Assembly: GCF_007923255.1 (NCBI RefSeq)
Contig: NZ_VOHJ01000013.1
Span: 1 to 64,000, forward strand
DNA from: Vulcaniibacterium thermophilum
Lineage (GTDB): Bacteria > Pseudomonadota > Gammaproteobacteria > Xanthomonadales > Xanthomonadaceae
Length of the DNA stretch: 64,000 nucleotides
Direction of reading: 5' to 3'
Shown: positions 18,302 through 27,557 of the stretch, in pieces
How the letters are laid out: each line of letters begins with the position of its first letter
Numbering within the stretch: position 1 is the stretch's first letter
The notes under the pieces: model-generated
What the model was told of the DNA's origin: nothing
Databases searched by the model: none
What the model saw: only the letters and a program-made list of their open reading frames with translations
Program-made: the position numbers and the translations under genes

Positions 18302-18616
18302 TCAAGCTGCGCGCGGCTGCATGCCGCTGCGACGGCGCGGCCGCGCCACGCGCCGGGCCTGGCGCAGGCGCCGCGGCGCAGGGGCGACGAGCCGGGCCGG
18401 AGTCTCCGCGCGACCGCGCCACGCCGGCAGCGGAAACCCGCGCAACGCCCACCACGCCACGCCCGGCATCGCCACCAGCCACAACGGCAGCCAGCCCAGC
18501 GCCGCGTGCATGCCGCGCGCGGCGGGAACGAGCATCACGAGCAATACGCCAATCGCCGAGGCGTAGCGCAATGCCGCGTCAAGAGAACTATCAATCGAGG
18601 TTGCTGTGGAAGCCAT
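18302..18616 (-). CDS. small hypothetical membrane protein
   Basis: This 104-aa ORF starts MASTATSIDSSLDAALRYAS with a good GGAAAG ribosome site seven bases upstream. It has two hydrophobic segments (IGVLLVMLVPAARG and LGWLPLWLVAMPGVAWWAL) and a strongly basic C-terminal tail. I do not recognise the family. The initiation region and membrane-protein pattern make it likely to be real. It is the nearest gene to the leader-distal end of the CRISPR array, about 150 bp away, on the same strand as the array transcript, so read-through from the array could reach it. Confidence 0.6.
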   Translation of the reverse strand: MASTATSIDSSLDAALRYASAIGVLLVMLVPAARGMHAALGWLPLWLVAMPGVAWWALRGFPLPAWRGRAETPARLVAPAPRRLRQARRVARPRRRSGMQPRAA

Positions 18617-18768
18617 GACGCTCTTTCCAGTGCTTTGCTGAGTCGTTGACACTCTGCGGCATTGTCTTCTCATAACCTGAGACGGCGCCTCCCTCATCAC
18701 GCGTATGGCCAGCTCACGGGGCCGCGTCGTGGGAGCGTTCGATCGCGTCCTCCTTACGCGCCGCCGCT

Positions 18769-21700
18769 TTTCTAAGCTGCCTGTGCGGCAGCGAACATAT
18801 GGACTCACGTCCCCGTGCTGGCCTGATTCTGAGCTGCCTGTGCGGCAGCGAACGCGCCTGGCGCACTCGCGCAGCTTCTTTGCCGATTTCTGAGCTGCCT
18901 GTGCGGCAGCGAACCGGACCCACGCCACCGGCTTCACCTCACTCACTTTCTGAGCTGCCTGTGCGGCAGCGAACTCGAACCGCTCGCGTGGTGGCGGGCT
19001 GACGACTTTCTGAGCTGCCTGTGCGGCAGCGAACCCTTCTACGAGCCCGGCCCAAACGGGCGTGCCTTTCTGAGCTGCCTGTGCGGCAGCGAACTGCGTA
19101 CCGGCACAGCTACACCATCAACGCACGTTTCTGAGCTGCCTGTGCGGCAGCGAACGTCAGTGGCGAGGTGACCGAGCTGCCCTCCGGTTTCTGAGCTGCC
19201 TGTGCGGCAGCGAACAAAATCGTTGCGCTGGATGCGGCCGGCAAACTTTTCTGAGCTGCCTGTGCGGCAGCGAACTCTTCTACGCGCCGTCGGCGTTCGG
19301 GACCAACTTTCTGAGCTGCCTGTGCGGCAGCGAACCGTTGTGCTGCGCGCTGTGCTGTGGTCGGCATTTTCTGAGCTGCCTGTGCGGCAGCGAACGGGCA
19401 GGCCAGCAAGTACCTGTCAAGCACGCATTTCTGAGCTGCCTGTGCGGCAGCGAACTTCGATCGGTTCGGTCCGGAGTTCCGCCGTCAGTTTCTGAGCTGC
19501 CTGTGCGGCAGCGAACGATATCCCTGTGTCCATTCTCACGGAACCGCTTTTCTGAGCTGCCTGTGCGGCAGCGAACGTTCGGCACGTCCATCATCGACGT
19601 GTTCCACTTTTCTGAGCTGCCTGTGCGGCAGCGAACGATGTCGATGCCGCCTTCCCACGACTCGGCAATTTCTGAGCTGCCTGTGCGGCAGCGAACCATG
19701 TCATCGATGGCGTCCATGTCCTCATAGGTTTCTGAGCTGCCTGTGCGGCAGCGAACGCGTTCCTGCGGCTACTCGTGGGATGCTCCGATTTCTGAGCTGC
19801 CTGTGCGGCAGCGAACCGCAGCGCTTCGTACTCGTCGTCAGTCAACTCTTTCTGAGCTGCCTGTGCGGCAGCGAACGCAAGTGCTCGAAACGGGTTCGAT
19901 CCCGCAAATTTCTGAGCTGCCTGTGCGGCAGCGAACGCGGGAACGTGGCGAAGTGCGCGCCGCGGAATTTTCTGAGCTGCCTGTGCGGCAGCGAACCTGG
20001 TCCTACCAGCAGCAGCCATCTTCGTCGCTTTCTGAGCTGCCTGTGCGGCAGCGAACCCGATGTCGTTGTCGGTGCGCGCGATGATGCCTTTCTGAGCTGC
20101 CTGTGCGGCAGCGAACCGGCTGATCCTGCAGGTGCAGGAAGGCCGCAATTTCTGAGCTGCCTGTGCGGCAGCGAACGCGTCCCTTGTACAGCGCGGATTT
20201 GCGCCATCCGTTTCTGAGCTGCCGGTGCGGCAGCGAACTGTGCTGTGCTGTGCTGCCCTGTGCTGGGCTTTTTCTGAGCTGCCTGTGCGGCAGCGAACGG
20301 ACGTGGAGCAATCCGGCGCCGACTTGGATGTTTCTGAGCTGCCTGTGCGGCAGCGAACACCATTTCTCCGCTCGCTCTGTTGACGATGGTCTTTCTGAGC
20401 TGCCTGTGCGGCAGCGAACCGCGCGTGCTCGCCGCGAAGCTGGGCGAGGATTTTCTGAGCTGCCTGTGCGGCAGCGAACAGCGCGCTTTGCAGCCCCGTC
20501 ACGTCGGCGATTTTCTGAGCTGCCTGTGCGGCAGCGAACCATCGCTGCTACGTACATGGCGAACATCAACATTTCTGAGCTGCCTGTGCGGCAGCGAACG
20601 GCGTCGTACCACCTGTCGGCCTCGATCAGCTTTTCTGAGCTGCCTGTGCGGCAGCGAACCGTTCAACCGTCACCGGCTTCACCTCACTCATTTTCTGAGC
20701 TGCCTGTGCGGCAGCGAACTAATGATCGCAGCCGCCTTCGCCGCACGGGAATTTCTGAGCTGCCTGTGCGGCAGCGAACGCAGATTGCGGTGCCCACCGA
20801 GCCGGCAGAGGTTTCTGAGCTGCCTGTGCGGCAGCGAACACCCGGAATTCGCGGGCCTGGTAATCGCGCGCTTTCTGAGCTGCCTGTGCGGCAGCGAACA
20901 GCGACGTGCGCAATGGCGAGAACCGCGATCCTTTCTGAGCTGCCTGTGCGGCAGCGAACCCCTGTGCTGCCCTGTACTGGGCTTTGCGATATTTCTGAGC
21001 TGCCTGTGCGGCAGCGAACGCTGGATCGTGGGGACGCGCTGCTGGGCGACGTTTCTGAGCTGCCTGTGCGGCAGCGAACCGACCCATTCGCGGCCCACCC
21101 GCTTGCCGTCCTTTCTGAGCTGCCTGTGCGGCAGCGAACGCCGACTACTCACCGCCGGCGGGTGGCGGTCATTTCTGAGCTGCCTGTGCGGCAGCGAACC
21201 GGAATGCGCGGTTCAGCGCCTCGCGGGTTTCTTTCTGAGCTGCCTGTGCGGCAGCGAACATCTTCATCCGACCGATTCGCAACCCGTTCGCTTTCTGAGC
21301 TGCCTGTGCGGCAACGAACATGACGACTGACCATCTATGACTCCACACGGATTTCTGAGCTGCCTGTGCGGCAGCGAACAACGCCCGATAGCCTTCGATG
21401 GCCTTGGCGTATTTCTGAGCTGCCTGTGCGGCAGCGAACGCAAGTATTGCGTCGACGAGCTTTTCGGGAGTTTTCTGAGCTGCCTGTGCGGCAGCGAACA
21501 CAGCGAGCACGCAGCGCAAGGCACTGCCGGTTTTTCTGAGCTGCCTGTGCGGCAGCGAACATCGGACGGACGGTCGCGGTCTTCGTCGCGTTTTTCTGAG
21601 CTGCCTGTGCGGCAGCGAACCGAAGCGATGGAGGCGAACCTCCGTGGCTGACTTTCTGAGCTGCCTGTGCGGCAGCGAACCGGGCCTTGGGCATCCGGGC

Positions 21701-24700
21701 CTTGGTGTTGCTTTTCTGAGCTGCCTGTGCGGCAGCGAACCCGGGCGTCACGCGCGCCTGGGTCTACCCGATTTTCTGAGCTGCCTGTGCGGCAGCGAAC
21801 TCGTTCATGCTCATGGTCGTTCCCTCCGGGTCTTTCTGAGCTGCCTGTGCGGCAGCGAACGTTGAACGTGCCCGCGAGGCGCTGGAGGACATTTTCTGAG
21901 CTGCCTGTGCGGCAGCGAACGGCACAGTCGCGATAACCATGCCGCTCAGGGTTTTCTGAGCTGCCTGTGCGGCAGCGAACGGAACAGCCTGAGCGCTCGG
22001 CGGCCTGGGCGATTTCTGAGCTGCCTGTGCGGCAGCGAACGTCCCACCCGTCCGGGTGTTCGCCCGGCTCGTTTTCTGAGCTGCCTGTGCGGCAGCGAAC
22101 GGATGCAGCGGCCAATGCTGGGCGGGCTGTGGTTTCTGAGCTGCCTGTGCGGCAGCGAACACGCTCGATGCTTGCGTGGGTTGCACCAAAATTTTCTGAG
22201 CTGCCTGTGCGGCAGCGAACCCATTGCCGTCCCCGATAGCCATTTCGGTCAGTTTCTGAGCTGCCTGTGCGGCAGCGAACGTTGTGACGCCCCGGCGTCG
22301 GGGGAGAGTCTCTTTCTGAGCTGCCTGTGCGGCAGCGAACCTGCCGCTGTCGAGCGCGCGCCGGCGGCTGCGGTTTCTGAGCTGCCTGTGCGGCAGCGAA
22401 CGGGGGCGTCCTTGCGCCAGCGCATGTACTGGTTTTCTGAGCTGCCTTGCGGCAGCGAACCAGCAGCGGACTCCCGCCGCCCACCGTGCGCATTTCTGAG
22501 CTGCCTGTGCGGCAGCGAACCGGGAACAGCTGGGCCGTGCCCGTCGCGCGCTTTTCTGAGCTGCCTGTGCGGCAGCGAACGCTCTCGCGCGGCATCCGGT
22601 TCAACGCGCACATTTCTGAGCTGCCTGTGCGGCAGCGAACTGGAGCCGGCAGGGCGACGGTGGACGGACGCTTTTCTGAGCTGCCTGTGCGGCAGCGAAC
22701 GGTCCATTCTTCTTCGCCTAGAACGGGAACCGTTTCTGAGCTGCCTGTGCGGCAGCGAACGCTTCTCCCCGCCTTGCATGGCGGCTAGCTGTTTTTCTGA
22801 GCTGCCTGTGCGGCAGCGAACGGATGTCATGGAGTGGCTGCGCCAGTGCGCGCCTTTCTGAGCTGCCTGTGCGGCAGCGAACTCCTCCGGAGCCAGCAGA
22901 TAATACGACGTACATTTCTGAGCTGCCTGTGCGGCAGCGAACGGCATCGCGTACACACCGCACTCCACGTCTTCTTTTCTGAGCTGCCTGTGCGGCAGCG
23001 AACGACATCGACGTTGTGATCTACCGCCGCGCGATTTTCTGAGCTGCCTGTGCGGCAGCGAACGACGCTTGGCGACGTGCGCAGCTTCTGAAACTTTTCT
23101 GAGCTGCCTGTGCGGCAGCGAACTTTGACCGCGACAACGCGCGGCTGGCCGCGCATTTCTGAGCTGCCTGTGCGGCAGCGAACTCGACTGCGAAAGGCAC
23201 TGGCGGGGATTCGTATTTCTGAGCTGCCTGTGCGGCAGCGAACCCAGTCGCTCACGCGCAGCAGCAGCCGCCGCCTTTTCTGAGCTGCCTGTGCGGCAGC
23301 GAACCGTGTGCCATGCGCCGCAGCACTTGTTCGGTGTTTTCTGAGCTGCCTGTGCGGCAGCGAACTTTCGGTGTGGATTCCCACCTACGTGTACGAATTT
23401 CTGAGCTGCCTGTGCGGCAGCGAACCGTACTTGGTGATGGTGACGGCTTCCCCGAGGTTTCTGAGCTGCCTGTGCGGCAGCGAACGCGCCGCTGTTTACG
23501 GTCAAGAGGATCGAGGATTTCTGAGCTGCCTGTGCGGCAGCGAACAGCACGTCCGAGGGGCGCTGGCCCGTCAGGTATTTCTGAGCTGCCTGTGCGGCAG
23601 CGAACTACGGCCCGCGCTTCTGCGTGCGGCTCGAGTCTTTCTGAGCTGCCTGTGCGGCAGCGAACGTTGGGCATCCGGGCCTTGGGCATCCGGGCGTTTT
23701 CTGAGCTGCCTGTGCGGCAGCGAACGCGAGTTCGGCGCGTTGCAAGTTCGCCTCGCCTTTCTGATCTGCCTGTGCGGCAGCGAACTAAGCGACGGCTGCG
23801 CGCACTGGCGGCCGAATTTTCTGAGCTGCCTGTGCGGCAGCGAACTTCCTCCCCCTTCCGCGCCGCCTCGCCCTTGGTTTCTGAGCTGCCTGTGCGGCAG
23901 CGAACGTCTACGGGGTCCGCGCCGATCCGGTGCTGCATTTCTGAGCTGCCTGTGCGGCAGCGAACGGACATGCTCAAGTCGCTGTACAACCCGGAGCTTT
24001 TCTGAGCTGCCTGTGCGGCAGCGAACGCGGCGCAGCATGGGATCATGGTCGTGGCCGATTTCTGAGCTGCCTGTGCGGCAGCGAACCCGCTGCTGGTATT
24101 GGTCGGCATCGTGTTCGCTTTCTGAGCTGCCTGTGCGGCAGCGAACTTTCCGCGTGGGGCGAGCATGGGCGCCGAATGTTTTCTGAGCTGCCTGTGCGGC
24201 AGCGAACCGCGCCCGGCAGCTCGTCAAAGTCGTCATCGTTTTCTGAGCTGCCTGTGCGGCAGCGAACCGCTCTCCGCATAGACCACCCAGATTTCCACCT
24301 TTCTGAGCTGCCTGTGCGGCAGCGAACCCACTGGTGGACGTTCTGTCGTGGCACGTTGATTTCTGAGCTGCCTGTGCGGCAGCGAACCGCAGGTCGCCGG
24401 TGACGCCCATGATCTCGTCTTTCTGAGCTGCCTGTGCGGCAGCGAACGTGGTCCTTCTGGGCGCACTGGCTGGCGAAGGCTTTCTGAGCTGCCTGTGCGG
24501 CAGCGAACCTTGCCCCACGCGTCCATCTGGGTCGCGAAACTTTCTGAGCTGCCTGTGCGGCAGCGAACTGGTCGATCAGGTGCTGGAAGATCGGGTGCAA
24601 TTTCTGAGCTGCCTGTGCGGCAGCGAACAGCCGATGGCGCGCGCCAAGCTGGACAAGATCTTTCTGAGCTGCCTGTGCGGCAGCGAACCACAAACGACGC

Positions 24701-24808
24701 GCACAGAGAGAGCAGCAGCATTTCTGAGCTGCCTGTGCGGCAGCGAACTCTGTACGACGAGCGCGTGGTGGCGGAGCTGCTTTCTGAGCTGCCTGTGCGG
24801 CAGCGAAC
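18769..24808 (-). CRISPR. type I-F CRISPR array, 101 repeats and 100 spacers
   Basis: The 28-bp repeat (plus strand) starts TTTCTGAGC, has the palindromic core CTGCCTGTGCGGCAG and ends CGAAC. Read leftward this is the I-F repeat, with a 5-bp stem and 5-nt loop for Cas6f. I counted start positions by hand. The first repeat is 18769-18796, the last 24781-24808, the period almost always 60, giving 101 repeats. Spacers are 32 nt with a minority of 33, one of 34 (20177-20210) and one of 29 (18797-18825). The array is transcribed leftward from the leader at 24809-24937, so the newest spacer is 24749-24780. Repeat variants: 18769 and 18826 (degenerate leader-distal end), 20211 (CCGG for CCTG), 21292 (GCAACG for GCAGCG), 22434 (one-base deletion), 23758 (GATC for GAGC). 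Confidence 0.98.
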
Positions 24809-24814
24809 TAGAGC

Positions 24815-24849
24815 AAAAAGCCGCCAAGCCATTGATGTGGCTTGGCGGC
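24815..24849 (-). terminator. strong intrinsic-terminator-like hairpin before the first repeat
   Basis: Read leftward, GCCGCCAAGCC and GGCTTGGCGGC form a perfect 11-bp stem with loop ACATCAAT, followed by TTTTTG. It lies only six bases from the leader-proximal repeat and overlaps the proximal IHF site. It should end the cas transcript but also stands between any leader promoter and the array. Confidence 0.8.
24825..24837 (-). promoter_or_regulatory. proximal IHF-like site in the leader
   Basis: Read leftward, CATCAATGGCTTG matches WATCAANNNNTTR except for the first base. It lies 17-30 bp from the first repeat, within the terminator-like hairpin. Confidence 0.6.
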
Positions 24850-24891
24850 GCGCCGAACTATCGAGCAAGACCCTTCTCTGCGATCAGGGTG

Positions 24892-24904
24892 TAAGCCGTT
24901 GATT
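24892..24904 (-). promoter_or_regulatory. distal IHF-like site in the leader
   Basis: Read leftward, AATCAACGGCTTA is an exact match to WATCAANNNNTTR. It is 84-96 bp from the first repeat. The paired proximal and distal arrangement agrees with what is known of I-F leaders. Confidence 0.65.
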
Positions 24905-24937
24905 TCAAAGACCAAGCGGACGCCTGGGCAAAAAAGG

Positions 24938-25504
24938 TCAGAACCAAGGGATGGTGGTCGTGCCACTGAGTCCGTAGCTGTTGTACGTGCCAGGCACTGG
25001 CTCCGACTGGAGCGGCCCCATGCCGATGAACAGGCAGAACGGCTGCCCACTGCTGCGACTTCGGATCCAGACGTAAGGCAGATTCGGACGGCGCTCCACT
25101 GAGGCGGGGATAGCCTGCGCAGCCTGTTCGGCGGACTCCCCTTTGCGGCGCATACGCCGCCGGCGCAGGCGCTCGACATTGGTCTTGAACTGGCGGCGCT
25201 GAACTGTTCGATGCGTTGCAACCGCAGGAACGTGCGCGATGGTGCCCGCTCGCACGTGATCGCGCGCACCCTTGAGCCAGTTCTCCGCCATCAGGCGTTC
25301 GAGGACGGCTGCCTGCCCATGCAGACGCAGCCTGTGTCCCAGCGTCCGGGGGGCGAGGCTGTATTGCGGGAAGCTCACCCCTACACTCTCGATCCGGTGC
25401 TGCACCATTGCCATATGCAGCCGCTCATATAAGGCCCCAAGCAGATGCGGCGGACTTACCTCCGGATCCGGCGCCAGGGTGAGGTCGATGTAGTGCGTTG
25501 TCAT
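24938..25504 (-). CDS. cas6f: Cas6f (Csy4) pre-crRNA endoribonuclease
   Basis: This 188-aa nuclease cuts each repeat 3' of its stem-loop and stays bound to the crRNA 3' hairpin in the Csy complex. The sequence aligns along its length with Pseudomonas Csy4: MTTHYIDLTLAPDPE, ERLHMAM with the catalytic His at residue 30 (His29 in P. aeruginosa), VGVSFP, LGHRLRLHG, the arginine-rich RNA-binding helix NVERLRRRRMRRKG, SRSSGQPFCLFI and the terminal YGLSG...IPWF. The start at 25504 is four bases after the cas7f stop. It is the last cas gene before the leader. Confidence 0.97.
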   Translation of the reverse strand: MTTHYIDLTLAPDPEVSPPHLLGALYERLHMAMVQHRIESVGVSFPQYSLAPRTLGHRLRLHGQAAVLERLMAENWLKGARDHVRAGTIAHVPAVATHRTVQRRQFKTNVERLRRRRMRRKGESAEQAAQAIPASVERRPNLPYVWIRSRSSGQPFCLFIGMGPLQSEPVPGTYNSYGLSGTTTIPWF

Positions 25505-25508
25505 GGCG

Positions 25509-26546
25509 TCACGCCGCTTCGCCGAACACGCCGCCGCGAATAAGCGTGGCGACCACAAAGTGCTGCTGCTCCACAGGGGGCACTTTATCCCTAAGAATCC
25601 AGCCGTCGAGCAGGTTGTAGAAGTCCACCTTGTCCTTTGGTTGACGGTAGGCGCGGCCCTGGGTAGTGACCGAACCGTACGGCTCCACCGCAATCGGCCC
25701 GTTCTCTTCGGCATTCGGGTACCAGGTATCGATTGTTCGCAGAGCGTTGCCAACCTTCTGCGAGTGGATGGCGGCCACCGCATTGTCTCCACTACCTACC
25801 GCGTAGAGGGTCTTGCTCTTCTTACTGTTTGCGCGATCGAGAATGAGCTCCTGCGACGGGAAGACCTCCTGGCCCGAACCCACGCGCGCGAAGGCGGTCA
25901 CCTGAAGCAGCACGTGCGACGTGCCCGCCAACCCCGATTCGATCAGCGCGGCGAGCGCCTCCACGTCAGCCCGCTCGGCAGCCGGCGCCGACAGCTCCCG
26001 CAGCGAGTGCTCAAGGGCCTGAAAGGCCCACTGCGCCTGAGGCTGACCATCCTTCAGGTGCGCGACGTGCACTTCAACCTGCTCGGCGCCGATGCGGTTG
26101 CGCCAGAGAAAACGCCCGTTAGCGAGGTTGGCGGCGTATCGGCGTGCCAGCTCGCCAAAACCATGCTGGCGAACATACGCATCGATGGTGTCGATCAACT
26201 TCTTGCGATAGTCCGCGTCGTTACATGCCGAGGGCTGCCCCGTCCCACCTAGTACCCGCAAGGTGAACTGAACCTTCAGGGTGTCGGCCCCCAACGGCAA
26301 CGTGGCGACATCCACCGTCTGCAGGTTGGGATTCTCGATGGCGGCGTCGAGCTTCGCCGGATCCTGGTCCTTTGCCTTCAGCCGATTGGAAATAGTGCCG
26401 CGAACCGACTTCTCGCGGATCTGTACCGGCGACCAGTTCGCCGAGTCTTCGCGCTGATCCCATGCGCCGCAGAAGAACAAGGCATCGGAGGGATCGAGCT
26501 TACGCTCGAACGCAAGGACGGAAGCGGTTTCGAGGTTCTTGGACAT
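25509..26546 (-). CDS. cas7f: Cas7f (Csy3) backbone subunit
   Basis: This 345-aa RRM-fold subunit polymerises (six copies in known Csy complexes) along the crRNA spacer. It starts [20 protein letters not shown], which is typical of Csy3, followed by [15 protein letters not shown]-like [33 protein letters not shown] and [15 protein letters not shown]. The C-terminal half contains the [11 protein letters not shown] and [15 protein letters not shown] segments. The gene lies between cas5f (24-bp gap) and cas6f (4-bp gap), so expression is operonic. Confidence 0.97.
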   Translation of the reverse strand: MSKNLETASVLAFERKLDPSDALFFCGAWDQREDSANWSPVQIREKSVRGTISNRLKAKDQDPAKLDAAIENPNLQTVDVATLPLGADTLKVQFTLRVLGGTGQPSACNDADYRKKLIDTIDAYVRQHGFGELARRYAANLANGRFLWRNRIGAEQVEVHVAHLKDGQPQAQWAFQALEHSLRELSAPAAERADVEALAALIESGLAGTSHVLLQVTAFARVGSGQEVFPSQELILDRANSKKSKTLYAVGSGDNAVAAIHSQKVGNALRTIDTWYPNAEENGPIAVEPYGSVTTQGRAYRQPKDKVDFYNLLDGWILRDKVPPVEQQHFVVATLIRGGVFGEAA

Positions 26547-26570
26547 GATGGGCTCCTTGTCGTAGGGCGG

Positions 26571-27557
26571 TCAGTCGAGTTCGTAGTAGTCGTCAGACGG
26601 GACGAGGTAGTCGTTCCGGCAGCGATAAAGACCCTGGTCCGGCTTGCTATCTGCGTACCAGAGCATCTGCCGCGGCGAATGCAGGCGGTGGGGACTTATC
26701 CATTCGCCGATCGAATACAGGCTTTCGACGAAACGAAACGGCGTGTGCGGATCCCTCGCGTTCGCTACGGAGCCCGGCGCATGGAGCTCACCAAGAGCTC
26801 CGTAGCCGACTGGAATGGGGACGACCCAGCCTTCGCGGTCATGGACCCATTCGCCCCTTTCTGCATCCGGACCGCTGGACCGATAGCGCCAGTTGATACG
26901 TGACAGCGATAGCCACGCATCCAGCCGGGTCGCAACGGGGTTCTCGGCCTTGAGCTCAGTCCAACGCCGGTCCAGCAGGTCATCGCGCGATACCAGGGCG
27001 AAGCCGGGAAGCAGGCGCATCTTGGCCTTGCGGAACTCGAGGCGCTGGTCGGCTTCACTGCCGGTGAGTTCAAGCACCCAAGGACGATGCCGCAACCGCC
27101 GATGTCCGGTACTAGGCAATACGGTGCCCCCCGCGATGCGCATGCCGGATATCAGTTCGACAACACGGGCCAGGTCGTCGCCTCGGCTTTCCGGAGCGCG
27201 CATCCAGCGTTCGCTGCGGACAGCAAACGCGAGGCTCAGTTCGAGGTGGATCCGACCTTCTTCGACAATGGCGGCCGTGCTGCCGTCCTTGTCGACCGGG
27301 TTGCGCGTCAGGCGCAGGAGTTTGACAAAGCCCCCTTCGCTGACCTGCTCCTGATGGTCGTGACAGACGACTGCCACCGCGCTGAATGCGATATCCAGCC
27401 CGGCGGCCCGCGTCTTCCGCTCCAGCGCCCACATGAGGCCGAGGAACGCCGTCATCGCCGGAAAGCCGTGGGTGAGCGGGCTGGACACGGCATTGGCGTT
27501 TTGCACGCGCAGATGGGGCAGCACGAGCAGATGATCGAAATTGGGAAGGGAAGTCAT
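26571..27557 (-). CDS. cas5f: Cas5f (Csy2) crRNA 5'-handle subunit
   Basis: This 328-aa protein forms, with Cas8f, the tail of the Csy surveillance complex and holds the crRNA 5' handle. Recognisable features are LLVLPHLRVQNANAVSSPLT, HGFPAMTAFLGLMWALER, VAVVCHDHQEQV and the C-terminal GEWISPHRLHSPRQMLWY. The true start is ATG 27557, which overlaps the cas8f stop as ATGA (27554-27557). Upstream in-frame codons lie inside cas8f. Confidence 0.96.
   Translation of the reverse strand: MTSLPNFDHLLVLPHLRVQNANAVSSPLTHGFPAMTAFLGLMWALERKTRAAGLDIAFSAVAVVCHDHQEQVSEGGFVKLLRLTRNPVDKDGSTAAIVEEGRIHLELSLAFAVRSERWMRAPESRGDDLARVVELISGMRIAGGTVLPSTGHRRLRHRPWVLELTGSEADQRLEFRKAKMRLLPGFALVSRDDLLDRRWTELKAENPVATRLDAWLSLSRINWRYRSSGPDAERGEWVHDREGWVVPIPVGYGALGELHAPGSVANARDPHTPFRFVESLYSIGEWISPHRLHSPRQMLWYADSKPDQGLYRCRNDYLVPSDDYYELD

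Larger units (their letters stand above)
24809..24937 (-). promoter_or_regulatory. CRISPR leader
   Basis: The 129 bp between the cas6f stop and the first repeat are the leader, read leftward. They contain two matches to the IHF consensus WATCAANNNNTTR, a boxA-like TGGTCTTTGAAA (complement of 24903-24914) and a terminator-like hairpin next to the first repeat. IHF bending of the leader is established for type I-F adaptation by Cas1-Cas2-3. I see no convincing sigma70 promoter, so the array start site is not assigned. Confidence 0.85.

Noticed and set aside
18799-24902. Long ORFs on both strands encoding repeating peptides such as SELPVRQRT, FLSCLCGSE, FAAAQAAQK and VRCRTGSSE
   Set aside because: They are the CRISPR repeat translated in its frames with a 60-bp (20-codon) period. 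They have no ribosome sites and switch frame whenever a spacer is 33 nt.
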